Shown here: positions 47,306 through 59,215 of the stretch, piece by piece
How positions within the stretch are numbered: position 1 is the stretch's first letter
How the letters are laid out: each line of letters starts with the position of its first letter
Assembly (NCBI RefSeq): GCF_035083965.1
Contig: NC_089722.1
Coordinates: 32,473,958-32,537,957, forward strand
Source: Branchiostoma lanceolatum
Taxonomy: Eukaryota; Chordata; Leptocardii; Amphioxiformes; Branchiostomatidae
DNA length: 64,000 nucleotides
Direction: 5' to 3'
Program-made: the position numbers and the translations under genes
Notes under the pieces: model-generated
Database searches by the model: none
Told to the model about the DNA's origin: nothing
What the model saw: the letters and a program-made list of their open reading frames with translations, nothing else

Positions 47306-49215
47306 ATAACTTTATTGCAAGTTCATGCCCGAAGGCTAATTGCAGACAAACATGGAAATACATAGGAATCAAAAATAGTTATCTAGACTACTATCAAAGT
47401 TCTAAGTTAACTAAGGTTGACTATGGTTGGGTTTGACTTCTTTTTTGAAGGCAGTGGAAAATGAAGAGACCCACGTTTTTTATCGTAAGTGGGTTTGTTG
47501 ATTTTAGTAGTGATATGGATTTTTGTAAGCTATTCAAATGGTAAAAGCTAGGAGAATTAACGGAAGCTGTTTTATATAAATCGTTTCTTTCGGCCTCATA
47601 TAGAGGGCATTGGCAAATGAAATGTATTTCATTTTCCACTGCGTTCATTGTACAAAACTTACACATTCTCTCGTAAGCGGGCAGCTTTTTATATCTACCC
47701 TTTTCTATTTCTAGTGGATGTGCGCTTATTCGTATCTTACACACAGCTGACCGTTGTTCAAAATCTTTGTTAAAAAGATATTTTTCCATTGAGTATTCTG
47801 TTTTAACATTCCTATAAAATCTTAACTTACTGTCATCGATAGATAATTTATAAAGAAAACTTTGAATGTAAATGTCGGTCAGCCTTTTTCTTAACATGTA
47901 CATATATGTTGTATGTCTAGATCGAGATTGTTGGCGTTCCAGATAAAGGAGTATCCGCTATCGTCAAGTACATCTTTCATATGTTGTAACCAGTTTTTCT
48001 TGTTGCTATTCACTTGGGAAGACTGTTGATACAATAGAGCATCTACTTGTAAAGGATGAGTCAAAGGATCGAGTTGTCTGAGGCGCAACCAGTACTTAAC
48101 TATGCGGATTGACACATCTAAATCTACCGGGAACACTCCAAGCTCTGCTTTACTTGCTATGTTACTGGAGTTTCTGTGCACTCCAAGGATATTTTTACAG
48201 AAACGGTTCTGTATAGTTTCAATCGGACACCTGTCATTCAAGTGGTCCTTGCCCCAAACTTCACTGCCATATAACATAATAGATTTAACACACACATCAA
48301 ATATTCTTAACAGAGCCTTTGGGGACAGAGGTGAGCGAAAGAGCGGTTTGAGGCTGAAAAGGGCTTTGCGTGCTTTTAAGGACAACTGTTTTTTTGCAAA
48401 GGAAAAAGTACCTGATGAGGACAACAATAGTCCCAGATAACAATAAGAATTTGTTATTTCGATAGTATCTGAGCCAATGGAAAATTTCACATTTTTTACT
48501 GATCGTCCAGATTTGTTAAAAATTACAACTTTAGTTTTCTTCATGTTTACTTGTAGTTTCCATTTTGTACAGAACATGTTCAGTCTGTCCAAGGCACGTT
48601 GTAATCCTTTTTCCGACTCTGAAAATATCACGACATCATCTGCATATAATAAACAAGGAACAAGTAGATTGTGTAGAGTGGGGGGTTCGCAGTCGGGATT
48701 ATCTAATTCTTTGACTAAATCATTTATGAATAAGTTAAAAAGTGTGGGAGAGAGGTTACATCCCTGTCTCACGCCTCTATCAGTAGTGAATAATGGTGTA
48801 AGACCCGCAGAGGTTTTGACGCAGGTCTTTGGATTAGAATACATTGATGTAAGTAAACTATAGAATTTACCACCTATTCCCGAACTTAGTAATTTGTAAC
48901 GGAGTCCCTCTCTCCACACGCAGTCAAATGCTTTTCTAAAATCTACAAAACATGCATATAAACGTTTGTTAGTATTGGTGTGTTTAGATATTAACGAGTC
49001 AATGACAAACAGATTATCGCTTGTTCTAAAGTTCTTCCTGAAACCTGACTGATTTGGGGAGATAATGGAATGTTCGTCTAAATAGTTAGTGAGGCGTGTG
49101 TTCAGAATTGTTGTGAATAACTTGGCCAGACAACTGGTGACAGAGATCCCCCTATAGTTGTTAGGGTCGTCTTTGGGGCCGCCTTTGTGCATGGGGACAA
49201 TATGACTTTCACACC
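47306..49215 (-). mobile_element. 5'-truncated LINE, copy 2
   Basis: Same RT frame (49192-47891), same frameshift near 47891-47903 and same truncation point as the copy at 14.0-15.9 kb. It differs by a 3 bp deletion that removes one codon (LTIKNVG against LTILKNVG). It also has the same borders (ATTA at 47302-47305 and 49216-49219), so it arrived by segmental duplication, not by a second insertion. Confidence 0.9.
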
Positions 49216-50519
49216 ATTAAAGCCCATGGTCCACCAATCTTAATTACGGCTACGGGAGAGTCCTTAGCCAGTGAGAGTTGACTGGGCCATTTCCCTTTGC
49301 TATACCAGAATATTTCTGTCGTTAGACTTAGTGCAAAAAAGTGCCAAGTCGATAGCAGGGAAAATTCTTTAATGGAAACACCCTGGTCAATAGTGAACAA
49401 ATTTCAGATAAGAGCTTTATTGTTATGGTTCATGTGATTCAGTAGAGTAAAAACTACTTCAGTAACTAATGATACAAGTTAATTTAGATGATTAATCAAG
49501 AAATTAAAATTTGTCGGTAGATGTTGAAGAATTCTACTTTGCAACGTCCCATCTACAATTTGTTTAAATTCATCACGTTGAAAAGGAAGAGAAAAACAGG
49601 TGCATGTACATGCCTTATAGTAAGGACCATGCTTATACCAAGTGTACAAGCCAAGGGTTCTTTATCTTGGTACAAAATGTAATTAGAGACGCTACAGGTT
49701 CTTGGATGCATGCTTTGTGACTACCTAACGTTTTCTCTATTTCAGGCTTTACATGCAGAATGCAAAATATACTAGCAGCAGATATTGCTTCTTCTTTCGG
49801 TAATGTCCAAGGCCACCAAGAAAGAACATAGAGAAACGAACGCATGGAAATATGAGCAAGAAACTGTTTATTGCTGTTGCGACCTGAGATATTATACAGC
49901 TCCATAATTGAAGTAGACACAGTATGCACAAATAGACATGTTTGACAAAACTTGGCGCCCTCCATTGGCATTGCTGATATAAACAAACTTAACCTGCGAC
50001 AGAATTAAGATGCATTTTAATACATTTAAGCTACTTAAAAATACCTCCAAATAAGGTTGCTTGACAGCTGATGTGGCACAATATATATTAAGTACTTTAC
50101 ATTGGAAAGCATTTCAAAGAATCAGTTGGGTAAAAAAAATGATCACCTAGTTTAAAATAAGAGGATGTATAAGTATAGCAAAATACAGTCATACCAGACC
50201 GCTCAAGGGATCTACAACATAAAAATATAGAATTAGAACTAATTACACAACACATTAAAAGTTATGGTTTCTACTATACATTAAAAATCCAGATGTCATG
50301 ATGGTGATCCATTTTATATGTACAGAATCTCTAAATCATCAAGTGACAAGTCTGATACACATAGGTTGTCAGTGGATCCCTACAAAAAAGGCATTGGTAG
50401 GGTAACAGACTGATCACAAAACACAGCAATTAATAGTGCTTGTCTTTCACGTCATGTACTATCCACGGACAGCCCAACATGTTATCAAGGCCAGGGAATT
50501 TAAAACTAAACAGGTCTAT
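49216..50519. other. RRM2 copy D 3' flank
   Basis: Nearly identical to 15913-17216, including the AATAAA candidate (minus strand, near 49867). No gene seen. Confidence 0.5.
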
Positions 50520-53500
50520 CTAGAAGTCAGCGTCCAATGTAAACTTCTTCTGAGCAGGAGAGGACATCACACCCATTTTCTGGTACTCTCCCACTTTCTT
50601 CTCGAAGAAGTTGGTCTTTCCCTCCAGCGAGATGTTCTCCATGAAGTCGAAGGGGTTCTCTCTGTTAAAGATCTAGATAGGGGGTGGAACATGAGTAAGT
50701 AACTGTAGTCATGTAGACGATAACAAATTAACAAAGCACGCAAATGTGTGGAAGAAAGAGTTAGGACTGTGCGAGGGTGACGACATACCTTACTGCACTT
50801 GAGTTCTCCCAGTAGTCTGTCTGCCACAAACTCGATGTACTGCTTCATCAGGTCATGGTTCATGCCAATCAGCTTCACGGGTAGAGCCTCTGTTAGGAAT
50901 TCCTGCAATACCAAGATAAAACTTGGTGAGCAGCTAATAATACAATGTATTGGAATTCAATCCAAGCCTATGATGACACTGAACGATATGCAAGGACTGA
51001 ACGAGACAAGATAAAAGCTAATAAAAAAGTCAGCAATGTCAGCAATGCCTTACAGATTATGGGCACTTCTAGATTTCTTCACTTCTGTCTGCAAACTTCA
51101 AAAGCAAACATTCATTGAAAGTACCTGTTCGATCTTGACAGCATTCCTGATGATCTGGTGGGTGGCCTCCTCACTGGGCTTGTTTACCAGGTGTCTGAAC
51201 ATCAGGCAGGCAAAGTCACAGTGCAGACCCTCGTCTCTGCTGATCAGCTCGTTGGAGAATGTCAGCCCAGGCATCAGACCCCTCTTCTTCAGCCAGAAGA
51301 TAGCAGCAAAGGAACCTGAAGTGGCAAAGCAGCAAATCCGATTGTCAATACATGTAAAAGGCAGTTTCTATATCTTGGGTAAAATCTACAATGTGAAATA
51401 TTAATAAGACAATCAGGGTAACTTGGTTTTGCACATTTCATTTTCAATGTCTAACTCTTACCCAGGAGCTTACTGGGATATCATTTAATGATTTGGCTTT
51501 TGCACAGTAACGATTACACTGTTGATTGTGTTCATTTAACTTCATACTAACCTGAGAAGAAGATTCCTTCTACAGCAGCAAAGGCAACAACACGCTCCCC
51601 AAATGTGGAGTCCTTGTCTCCGATCCACTTGAGAGCCCAGTCAGCCTTCTGCTTCACACAGGGCAAGGTCTCGATTGCATTGAAGAGATGGTCCCTGTGG
51701 GAAGAGACGTTTTTGATAAAATGAGTGGAAATACATCACTTTCTGTTTATAATGAGAAGTTTATTGCAAGTTCATGCCCGTGGGCTTATTGCAAATACAT
51801 GGTAAAAACATAGGGAAAACATGCATGCGTCAGTAAACTGTGTCTGACTTTGTAACAATAGGCTACTGGTACTAGATACAATTATTGGCTATATCTAAAT
51901 AGCTGGGTTTGACTTCTTTTTCGGAAGCAGTGGAAGACGAAAAGTCCCACTTTTTCTAGTATTTGTGGGTTCTGTAATTTCAAGAGAAAGGTAGCTTTTT
52001 GTTTATCCGTGAACGTGTAAAAGTAGGGCCATTTCGTGGTAACTTGATTAAATAATTCGGTTCTTTCGTCACTGTTAAATAGATACTTGGAAATAAAATG
52101 TGTTTCGTTTGTAGCCCAACAGCAACACGTAACTGCCATCACTCAATATGTATCCTAATGGCAGCAAGTATAATGTGCATGCAGTGTCGTAGAGACCATG
52201 TAATGCCCATTAGAGCTTTAGCAAGGATTATATGGGGGGGGGGGGGCATCTTACTGACCTTTCTGTAGGATCCTTGATGTAGGTGTCAATCAGTAGACTG
52301 TACATTTCAGAATGGATGTTCTCAATGGCGATCTGGAAGCCATAGAAGCACCTGGCCTCTGTAACCTGCACCTCCTGGCTGAATCTCTCCACCTGGACAG
52401 ATGATGAAGAATGTTTTATAAGTCATGACCATACCAGAACCAAGGACAAATATACATAAAACCATTTGATCATCATGTGTGATCAACTCACCAGGTTCCT
52501 TTTGCCAAAACCATCACGAGCAGCAAAAATTAATGAATCAAGTACATAAGTCATGACATATAATCATGGACAAATGCTATTCAGAAATTAGGGGATCAAA
52601 GTGAACCATTTTGTTTGATAACCCAACACTCACCAGGTTCTCGTTGACGATACCATCACTGGCAGCGAAGAAGGCCAGCACGTGCTTGATGAAGTGTCTC
52701 TCACCGTCATTGAGGCTCTCCCAGTGGCCCAGGTCCTGAAGGAAAACAAGATCACTGTCAATATTGTTTCAAGTTTAGAGGTTCAATCTAAAAGTTAAAT
52801 CTGGAATCCCACTAGAATCCTTACATCAAATGCAGTACAGGCTAGCTTATTTACATGGAATGCAGAGTAAACATAATTTCGCTGGTCAGTGTGGTGTTAG
52901 GTTTTTAATGCATATGTTGCGATAAAAGGGTAAGTGACCCCTTGGGCACAATACATTACCTCCTTGGTTGTTGTTTTCATTTCTAACAATGTTTAGCCAG
53001 CACTTATCATATGTGTACTTTTCCAATTTTCCTGTTCATGGTGACTTAACTTCCTGACTCCTATGAGTTGTCTACCAGAATGACGGACATTTGATACCTT
53101 GGAGAGGTCTACTTCCTCCGCTGTCCAGAACGACGCCTCGGCCTTCTTGTACATCTGCCAGATGTCGTGGTACTGGATGGGGAAGACGACGAAGCGCCTG
53201 GGGTTCTCACGCAGGAGGGGCTCATCCTGGGGAAGCAAATTTACAAAGGAAAGTGTTAATGATCGCTGAAGCCCAATACAAAGGAAAAGTGTTAATGATT
53301 GGTGATACCCACTGAGCACTCTTGGTTGCATTAGTCAGTCACACTAAGGCTAGGATTCTACAAGCTTTGATTAGAACAAACCAAAGATGCTGAAATGTCA
53401 TGTTAGTTACTCGAAAAAAGCAAATACAACTTGAAATCAACTACACAAATCATCGTTTTCAGAATGTTTTGTTTCATCCATCTGCATGCACGACTATATT

Positions 53501-54862
53501 TCAGTATTGGGATGATGAAAGTGTCTTACCTGTTCCTTTCTCTCTGGCTTTTGAACAGTTTCAACCTATGGATAGAATGAAAGATGTTGGATGAATATTG
53601 GAACACTTAGAAAAATTCGCCGAAAGTCAAATAGGAACGACCTCGAATGTAGTAAATATTAACCAAAATTCGCAGAAAATCAAATAGGAAGCGCGAATGT
53701 AGTAAACATTAACCAGAATTCGAACAGTAACATTTACTTTTACGACAATGGCACAACACGGATGGGCAAATTAGACTGACCATTATGATCCAGTTTTAAG
53801 ACTTAATGAACAAAAACTTACCACTAGCTTCTTGAGTTCCTTGATGTCTGACGATCTTTTTATATTCTGGAAAACAAAACAGAAATTAGACTTTAATTCA
53901 AATTGAGCGAGGGGTTGGGATGAAGTAATTTTATGCAATGCGTTTTCTCATTTACATATCAAAAGAAACGCCCCGATAATTATGTAAATCCATTTTCGCG
54001 GGAAATTTTATATAACAGCTGGCTTGCGACGCAAGATCTCGGGTTGCAACCGTCATGTTGTGTAAGAGCCAGGATTTAAAAAAATGCTACTGGTTTTCTC
54101 TGTTGCTTACCTGGCTTTGGCTCTCTCCGAGGACCTTTCTTGCTTTATCCTTGGAAGGTGAAGACGGGACCTGAAAGTAGAAACATGAGAAATAAATAAA
54201 TAGCCCGGGGGAGCGTTAACATGGAACGGGGCGGTTTACGTCAAGTTGAAACAAATGGAAAATTATAGACAACCAGTCCAAATATGAATTCCATAACGAA
54301 CTCAATGAACACTGAGGGAAAAATAAAGCCGTGAAGTAAGAAAATAATACTTGGTTTTCGCGCGCAGTCATTTCCTGTCGAGCGTGACAAAGGGTTTAGC
54401 ATTTTTAGCCCCTAATCCGTTACATTCTCAATGAACGATTTTCAATCATCAACATCCTTGTTTCATAGAATGTGCAACAGTAGTCTAGTCGGTGACGAGA
54501 GAGAGAAAAATTTGCTGAGAAGTAAGACAATTTGTGGCAAGCCGTGATGCACGGATTTACATTTTGGTGCCAACACGAGTACAGCGCCATCTCTTTGTTT
54601 CGCTGTTCTGACCGGCTGCAAATGCGATATTTCCCCGAGTAAGCACTGTGGTATGTCTCAAAACATTATTACAGAGCAGCAAACTAAGCAGTTGGAAATT
54701 GGAGGGTGAGAAAAAGATAAATTTCTCTCACTCCCTCTGCTCAAACAAAACAGAAAATGGCGCCGGAAAATTTACCTGATTCTCTCGGTCTGCAGAGATC
54801 TTCAGCGCCGAGAAGTCCTGCTGCACGGACTGGGTAGACTTCGGTGAGTGCATGGAAAGCAT
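50520..54862 (-). CDS. RRM2: Ribonucleotide reductase small subunit R2, copy D
   Basis: Eleven exons: 54862-54776, 54170-54111, 53866-53822, 53565-53530, 53226-53098, 52735-52634, 52392-52259, 51694-51552, 51315-51125, 50902-50789, 50672-50520. All lengths match copy A, giving 397 residues with intact ligands, radical Tyr and C-terminal tail. Copy-specific residues are SPSKDKARK in exon 2 (others SKGKARK) and ELKKLV at the end of exon 3 (others ELKKPV). Exons 9-11 and their introns carry A-type bases, while exons 6-8 and introns between about 51.38 and 52.67 kb carry B-type bases and the B-type LINE, so the gene is a mosaic. Probably functional. Confidence 0.95.
51750..52110 (-). repeat. LINE 3' fragment in RRM2-D intron 7
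   Basis: Same insertion point and sequence family as 29552-29915 in copy B (ending [12 protein letters not shown]). Absent from A and C. Confidence 0.8.
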
Positions 54863-55125
54863 CTTTGGTTCTGTAGAGGGAAAATTCGCAGTCGTGGTAG
54901 AAAAAAATTGGCGGGACAGAGGAGTGGAGCTGAAACAGAGAGAGTTACACGGACTAACGACAGAACAGCTGGGAGAGACTGAATTTGGCGGTCTCTGCAA
55001 CGCGTTCATATAACGCGGGACTTGACAAATCTGACCAATCAAAAAAAGGTTCGGATCAAAGTGGGCGGATTCAACCAATCAGAGCATCGAACGTCGCGGA
55101 TTCGACAAAATTTGACCAATCGGAG
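54863..55125 (-). promoter_or_regulatory. RRM2 copy D promoter
   Basis: CCAAT at 55035, 55075 and 55116 (spacing 40 and 41 bp). GGCGGGA is near 54911 and TTTGGCGG near 54984. The duplicated flank ends about 520 bp farther on, so this is the outermost promoter of the array. Confidence 0.7.
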
Positions 55126-55900
55126 AGGAGATTCTTTGAGGAGCACCCTGGGCCAGCCTTATGTAACCAAGAAAAGGGGTTTGACAATGATTGCATAATA
55201 GCGTTATGTAACATTGCCAACAGACAATATGTGCAGATTTTAATATTTGCAGACGAAGAAAAGTGGTTAGACAATGATTGCATAATAGCGTTATGTAACA
55301 TTACCAACAGACAATATGGATTGGAGGATGATCTCCTTTTGGGAGTACTAGTATTGGAAATGCTTTTGTTTGCGCGTTCGCAGCTAGAACTCACGATCCT
55401 GTTGTCGTATTGGTGTGTAACTTGGCATATCGTTTGCCTGGTTGGATGTGGTGATGCACGATGTCTTTGTTACTTTTATCGTCAATGCAATATCGTAATT
55501 GCACCCCTATAATTAGTGGCATGTGCCACTGCCCTGCCATAGAGACCATGCTATAATCCGTTCCGCTTGGCTAGAATACTTCAGGCAGATACGGGGTATA
55601 TATCTTCCCTACTTGCTGTGATCGTATAGTCACTGTTGCATTGCATATTTTTGTTGCGTCTAAATAACCCTTGTACTGTATAAGAAACATGATCTGTTCA
55701 TACATCTACACATGTACAAAGAGGCGAGAAGTTGTCTTTACTAGATTAGCTTAGCTTAGCTTATCACTTTTTTCTACCATGTATGTTTACACAATGTACT
55801 GTACATATTTCACTGTATATGTCATTTAGATGTTAGTTACCCGGCGGGACCCTTTTTTTCAATTATAGCAGAAGCATAAGACGGTTACCCCCGTCAGTGC

Positions 55901-56110
55901 CCTAGGCTTAATCTCCAAGCAGATCCACGCCGGGCGCGAAAATCGTATATGCTAGCCAGAGAAGGTCCAGTCAGCCAGGGAGGGTCCATAGCCCGGCAGG
56001 GCTATGGACCCTCTCTGGCTGACTGGACCCTCTCTGGCTGACTGGACCTTCTCTGGCTAGCATATACGATTTTCGCGCCCGGTGTGGATCTGCTTGGAGA
56101 TTAACCTAGG
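55901..56110. mobile_element. Fold-back element just outside the array
   Basis: Left arm CCTAGGCTTAATCTCCAAGC ... and right arm ... GGAGATTAACCTAGG pair over about 95 bp. The right arm holds one extra copy of a 20 bp module (GGCTGACTGGACCCTCTCT). No coding capacity. Confidence 0.8.
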
Positions 56111-56358
56111 CTTACTAACAGCACTGTTGGTCCAGTGGCGGAGGATCTACTCTCAGCCTGGTTAAAGCGCACCCTAGCGGCCCTGATATGTCCTGCAAAC
56201 AACGGTAACATAATGCTCACAAAAGAAATGTACGACTAGATACCGTTCGGGGGAAGGCCACTGTCGTCTCAAGGAGACTCTGGGGCTCAAAATATTATCA
56301 GCTTTTCCTTTGGTATATACCTATGGACAGCCATTAATATATTCTTCAGCTATCCCGA

Positions 56359-56360
<2 letters not shown>

Positions 56361-56447
<87 letters not shown>

Positions 56448-56606
56448 AACACAATCACACGCACGCACACACACGCGCGCGCTCACACACACGTGTATGC
56501 ATAACTACACAAAAACACACTGCCACTTGCATACCCACACACATTCATACATTCATTCATACACGTGCGCGCGCATACACGCGCATACCCAGAAAAACAC
56601 AAACAT

Positions 56607-56645
<39 letters not shown>
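56361..56645. repeat. AC microsatellites
   Basis: AC runs at 56361-56442 and 56608-56642, joined by ACGC/ATAC-type variants. Open frames across them are simple repeat translations. Confidence 0.95.
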
Positions 56646-56699
56646 TATATACATACAAACACGCGCAAATACATATACACACAGTACATACCCACATAC

Positions 56700-57700
56700 A
56701 TAAATACAGACATACGTAACGTTACACATAACTTTGTTACCGAACCTCTTTAACGGTGGTAAACCCATCTAGTCCCCATAATTTAGCACTAGTGCAAGGC
56801 ACCGTCATCCCGGCCTCGGTTGTGTCATGTTTATTCGCCTTTAAACAATACTTGACATGTTAAGTATAACACGGTGTTGACATATCAGACTTTCAAGAGG
56901 CACTTGGACAGGCCCTGTGTAGACATACAAACGTTCTTCGTCACTTCAAGCGTGGTTACCAAAGAAAATGTCAACAACACTACGGCTTCTCATTGTTTGC
57001 CACGCCATTGTTGCGCCGTGTTGGAATTTGACTTGTCAAGCTTCAAGTACCATTAGATAGCTTGTTAACTGTTTACTCAGCATGTTACCGGTACATTGGT
57101 ACGAGTTGGCGTTACAAGGCAAAACGATAATCATCAACAAATTCCAACGTTCATATCAACAAGGACTCTTACGTATCTTCAGAGTCTTCACCGACGCTTA
57201 ATGAAGGTTTTTTTTGTTCTAATATGGATGGATGTAAAAAGAAAGTCAAGCAGAGAAAAAAATGTTGTGTTTCCAGTTATCCGGCCGACCCTAGCAAAAT
57301 CATGCTGACTCTAGCCTTTTTGTTTACCACTGGTAAGGGACGTAAAGTTTTAGATCCGACATCCGAGTAATGCAATCCAAAATGGATTTCCTGTATTTCA
57401 CACTCTCTAAACAGATGAGGGCTTTGTAGACTTAACGTAAGAATGTGTAATAAAAACTGTACTTCTTTGTTCAATTTCAATTCACTTTTGCTTATCAACA
57501 GTACAGGAATATCGCAAATGTAAAGGAGTCTTCAGATGTCTATGTCTATTCCATGATGGTAATAATGTGACTTGTCTCCACGTTAAAGCAAACCAAACAC
57601 ATTATGGCGGGAATAAAACGTTTTTTCTGTAGGTATGTGGCACTTGAGCCATGATATTTATGACCTTCGTCTCGACACTTACCGTAGATTAGCAGATAGC
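56700..57700. other. Upstream region of the M13 exon, no gene recognised
   Basis: No protein similarity was recognised. A GC-rich stretch GTACCGCCGCCACCATCGCC at 57705-57724 lies shortly before the M13 start codon and may belong to its 5' UTR. Confidence 0.35.
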
Positions 57701-57755
57701 ACGAGTACCGCCGCCACCATCGCCACCTGTGCTGAAAGGTTCACTCCAAGAGAAA

Positions 57756-58129
57756 ATGGCGACAACGACTGGCACAGTCTCCTATGACAAGCACAACGAT
57801 GATGTTGAGAGCATTGTGCCGGAGTTCGGACCCGAGTTCGGAGCCAGTTGCAGTACCAAACCAGCCGATGGCGGCGGTTCCAAGATGTGGTCTCTGCCGG
57901 TGATGACCAGTCTGGGGCTCACGAGGAGAGAGATGGTGCTCGGTTGCTGTCTGGTGGGACTGCTGGTCCTTGTTCTTATCCTCGCCATCCTTCTAGGCGT
58001 CTTGGCGGCCGGGCAGACCGCCCCCTCGACGGTTCCAGTACCCTGTTCCGATCCTGGCTGTCTACAAGCCACCAGTCGACTCCTACAAAGCCTCAACACC
58101 TCTGCCAGGCCTTGTGACGACTTTTACAG
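57756..58129 (+). CDS. M13 metallopeptidase (neprilysin/ECE-like), first coding exon
   Basis: From ATG 57756 (context GAGAAAATGG) to a GT donor at 58130, 374 nt, phase 2. Residues 1-60 are a cytosolic tail, 61-84 a membrane helix (MVLGCCLVGLLVLVLILAIL), then a short stalk and the start of the M13 ectodomain: CSDPGCLQATSRLLQSLNTS and PCDDFYR. In neprilysin and endothelin-converting enzymes this is the conserved CxxxxC...R(L/I)..(S/N)(L/M)(D/N)xSxxPCxDFxxY(A)CGGW segment, and Cys 97, 102 and 120 match conserved cysteines. These are type II membrane zinc peptidases that cleave signalling peptides. The catalytic HExxH exons were not found in the remaining 5.9 kb, so the gene either continues past the window or is a fragment. 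Neprilysin versus ECE identity is unresolved. Confidence 0.75.
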
Positions 58130-58435
58130 GTACCGTGTGTTTCGCACATATTTCTCCTACAAAACCTCAACCTACATAACCTACAAAACCTCAACACCTC
58201 TGCCAGGCCTTGTGACGACTTTTACAGGTACCATATGTTTCGTACATATTTCTCCTACAAAACCTCAACCTACAAAACCTCAACACCTCTGCCAGGCCCT
58301 GTGACGACTTTTACAGGTACAATGTGTTCCGTACATATTTCTCCTACAAAACCAAAACCTACAAAACCTCAACACCTCTGCCAGGCCGTGTGACGACTTT
58401 TACAGGTACCATGTGTTTTGTACATATTTCTCATT
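58085..58435 (+). repeat. Tandem repeat of an exon end plus its 5' splice site
   Basis: The end of the M13 exon (CAACACCTCTGCCAGGCC ... GACGACTTTTACAG) and the first 25-30 bases of the intron (GTACCxTGTGTTTCGTACAT) are repeated four times. Donor-like AG|GTAC sites lie at 58130, 58228, 58317 and 58406, so the unit is 98, 89 and 89 bp. Each copy retains a potential 5' splice site. Confidence 0.9.
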
Positions 58436-58689
58436 TTGTTTGTCTGTTTGTTCGTGTCTTCGAAGAGTTCAAGAGGTCACGGTGTCATGAATGAATACTA
58501 TCATAGTATTACCAATATGTATAGCAAAGCATCGTGCACTTTCAAAGTTATGTTTAAGCTATGTATAATAAGTAAATATATTAACAAACGTCACATTCCT
58601 TGGATCCTTTTATAGATTAATTTTGGGCTGGGATCGAGCACCACAGTCTCTTATTTCAACAGAGGAATTGCTCTGATATGTGGTGGATA

Positions 58690-59215
58690 AGGTAAAAGGT
58701 AACCGTTAAGGTAACGAAAGTCCCATAGCCTTTTTGAGGCCGTACGGGCAGTGGGTTGTTATGCACTGTGCACGGTATTGGAGCCGCCCCCTTTCCTTTC
58801 ACCGCCTTTTACCTCCTTAACCAAAGTCAGGTACCCATTTTTACGCCTGGGTGAAGTGTGTAAAAACAAACATTTCAACGGTTCTCAGTGGCAAATGTGC
58901 TAGATGTTGGCACATCGGCAACTAAATCCGCAGTGTTTTTTTTTTGGCACACAGTTTGACAGATTAGCCGAATAGGCTCGGTGGGCGTCACTCCACCGTC
59001 CGGGAAGGTCGTGTAAAGTGCCTTTCCCAAGGTCACAACGCCGGGGCATAGTGAGTATCGAACTCGGGACCGGACCTACTGATTCCGAGTTCAACGTAAC
59101 GCCACGCCGACGTCACTGAAGTGTGTAAAAGTCGTGTTAAGTGCCTTTACCAAGGACACACAGCATCTAGCCAGGAACGCCAGGAATCGAACTCGTGACC
59201 TTTAGGTCACGTGTC
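58690..59215 (-). repeat. SINE-like repeats with tRNA B-box motifs
   Basis: On the minus strand, CCCGAGTTCGATACTCACT (about 59045-59063) and CACGAGTTCGATTCCTGGC (about 59180-59198) resemble tRNA B boxes. They are preceded by similar AAGTGCCTTTxCCAAGG blocks on the plus strand (59017 and 59138), so two related copies lie in tandem. The part at 58690-58830 (AGTCCCATAGCCTTTTTGAG) is a further dispersed-looking repeat. Confidence 0.5.

Larger units (their letters stand above)
10943..55645. repeat. Four-unit tandem segmental duplication carrying RRM2
   Basis: The ends of RRM2 exon 11 lie at 17217, 28324, 39392 and 50520, spacings of 11107, 11068 and 11128 bp, and every unit has the same gene orientation and flank order. 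Homology to the upstream flank begins at about 10943 and ends at about 55645. The first and last roughly 330 bp of the array (10943-11290 and 55320-55645) are themselves homologous, so the array is four full units plus one short overlap. This fits unequal crossing-over between short direct repeats that flanked a single ancestral gene. Units differ by insertions and deletions described separately. Confidence 0.9.

Noticed and set aside
56310-56768. Open frames of alternating Thr/His or Cys/Val
   Set aside because: They are simple AC microsatellite translations.
59040-59200. tRNA genes
   Set aside because: Only B-box-like motifs were found. No full cloverleaf or matching A box could be drawn, so they are called SINE-like.
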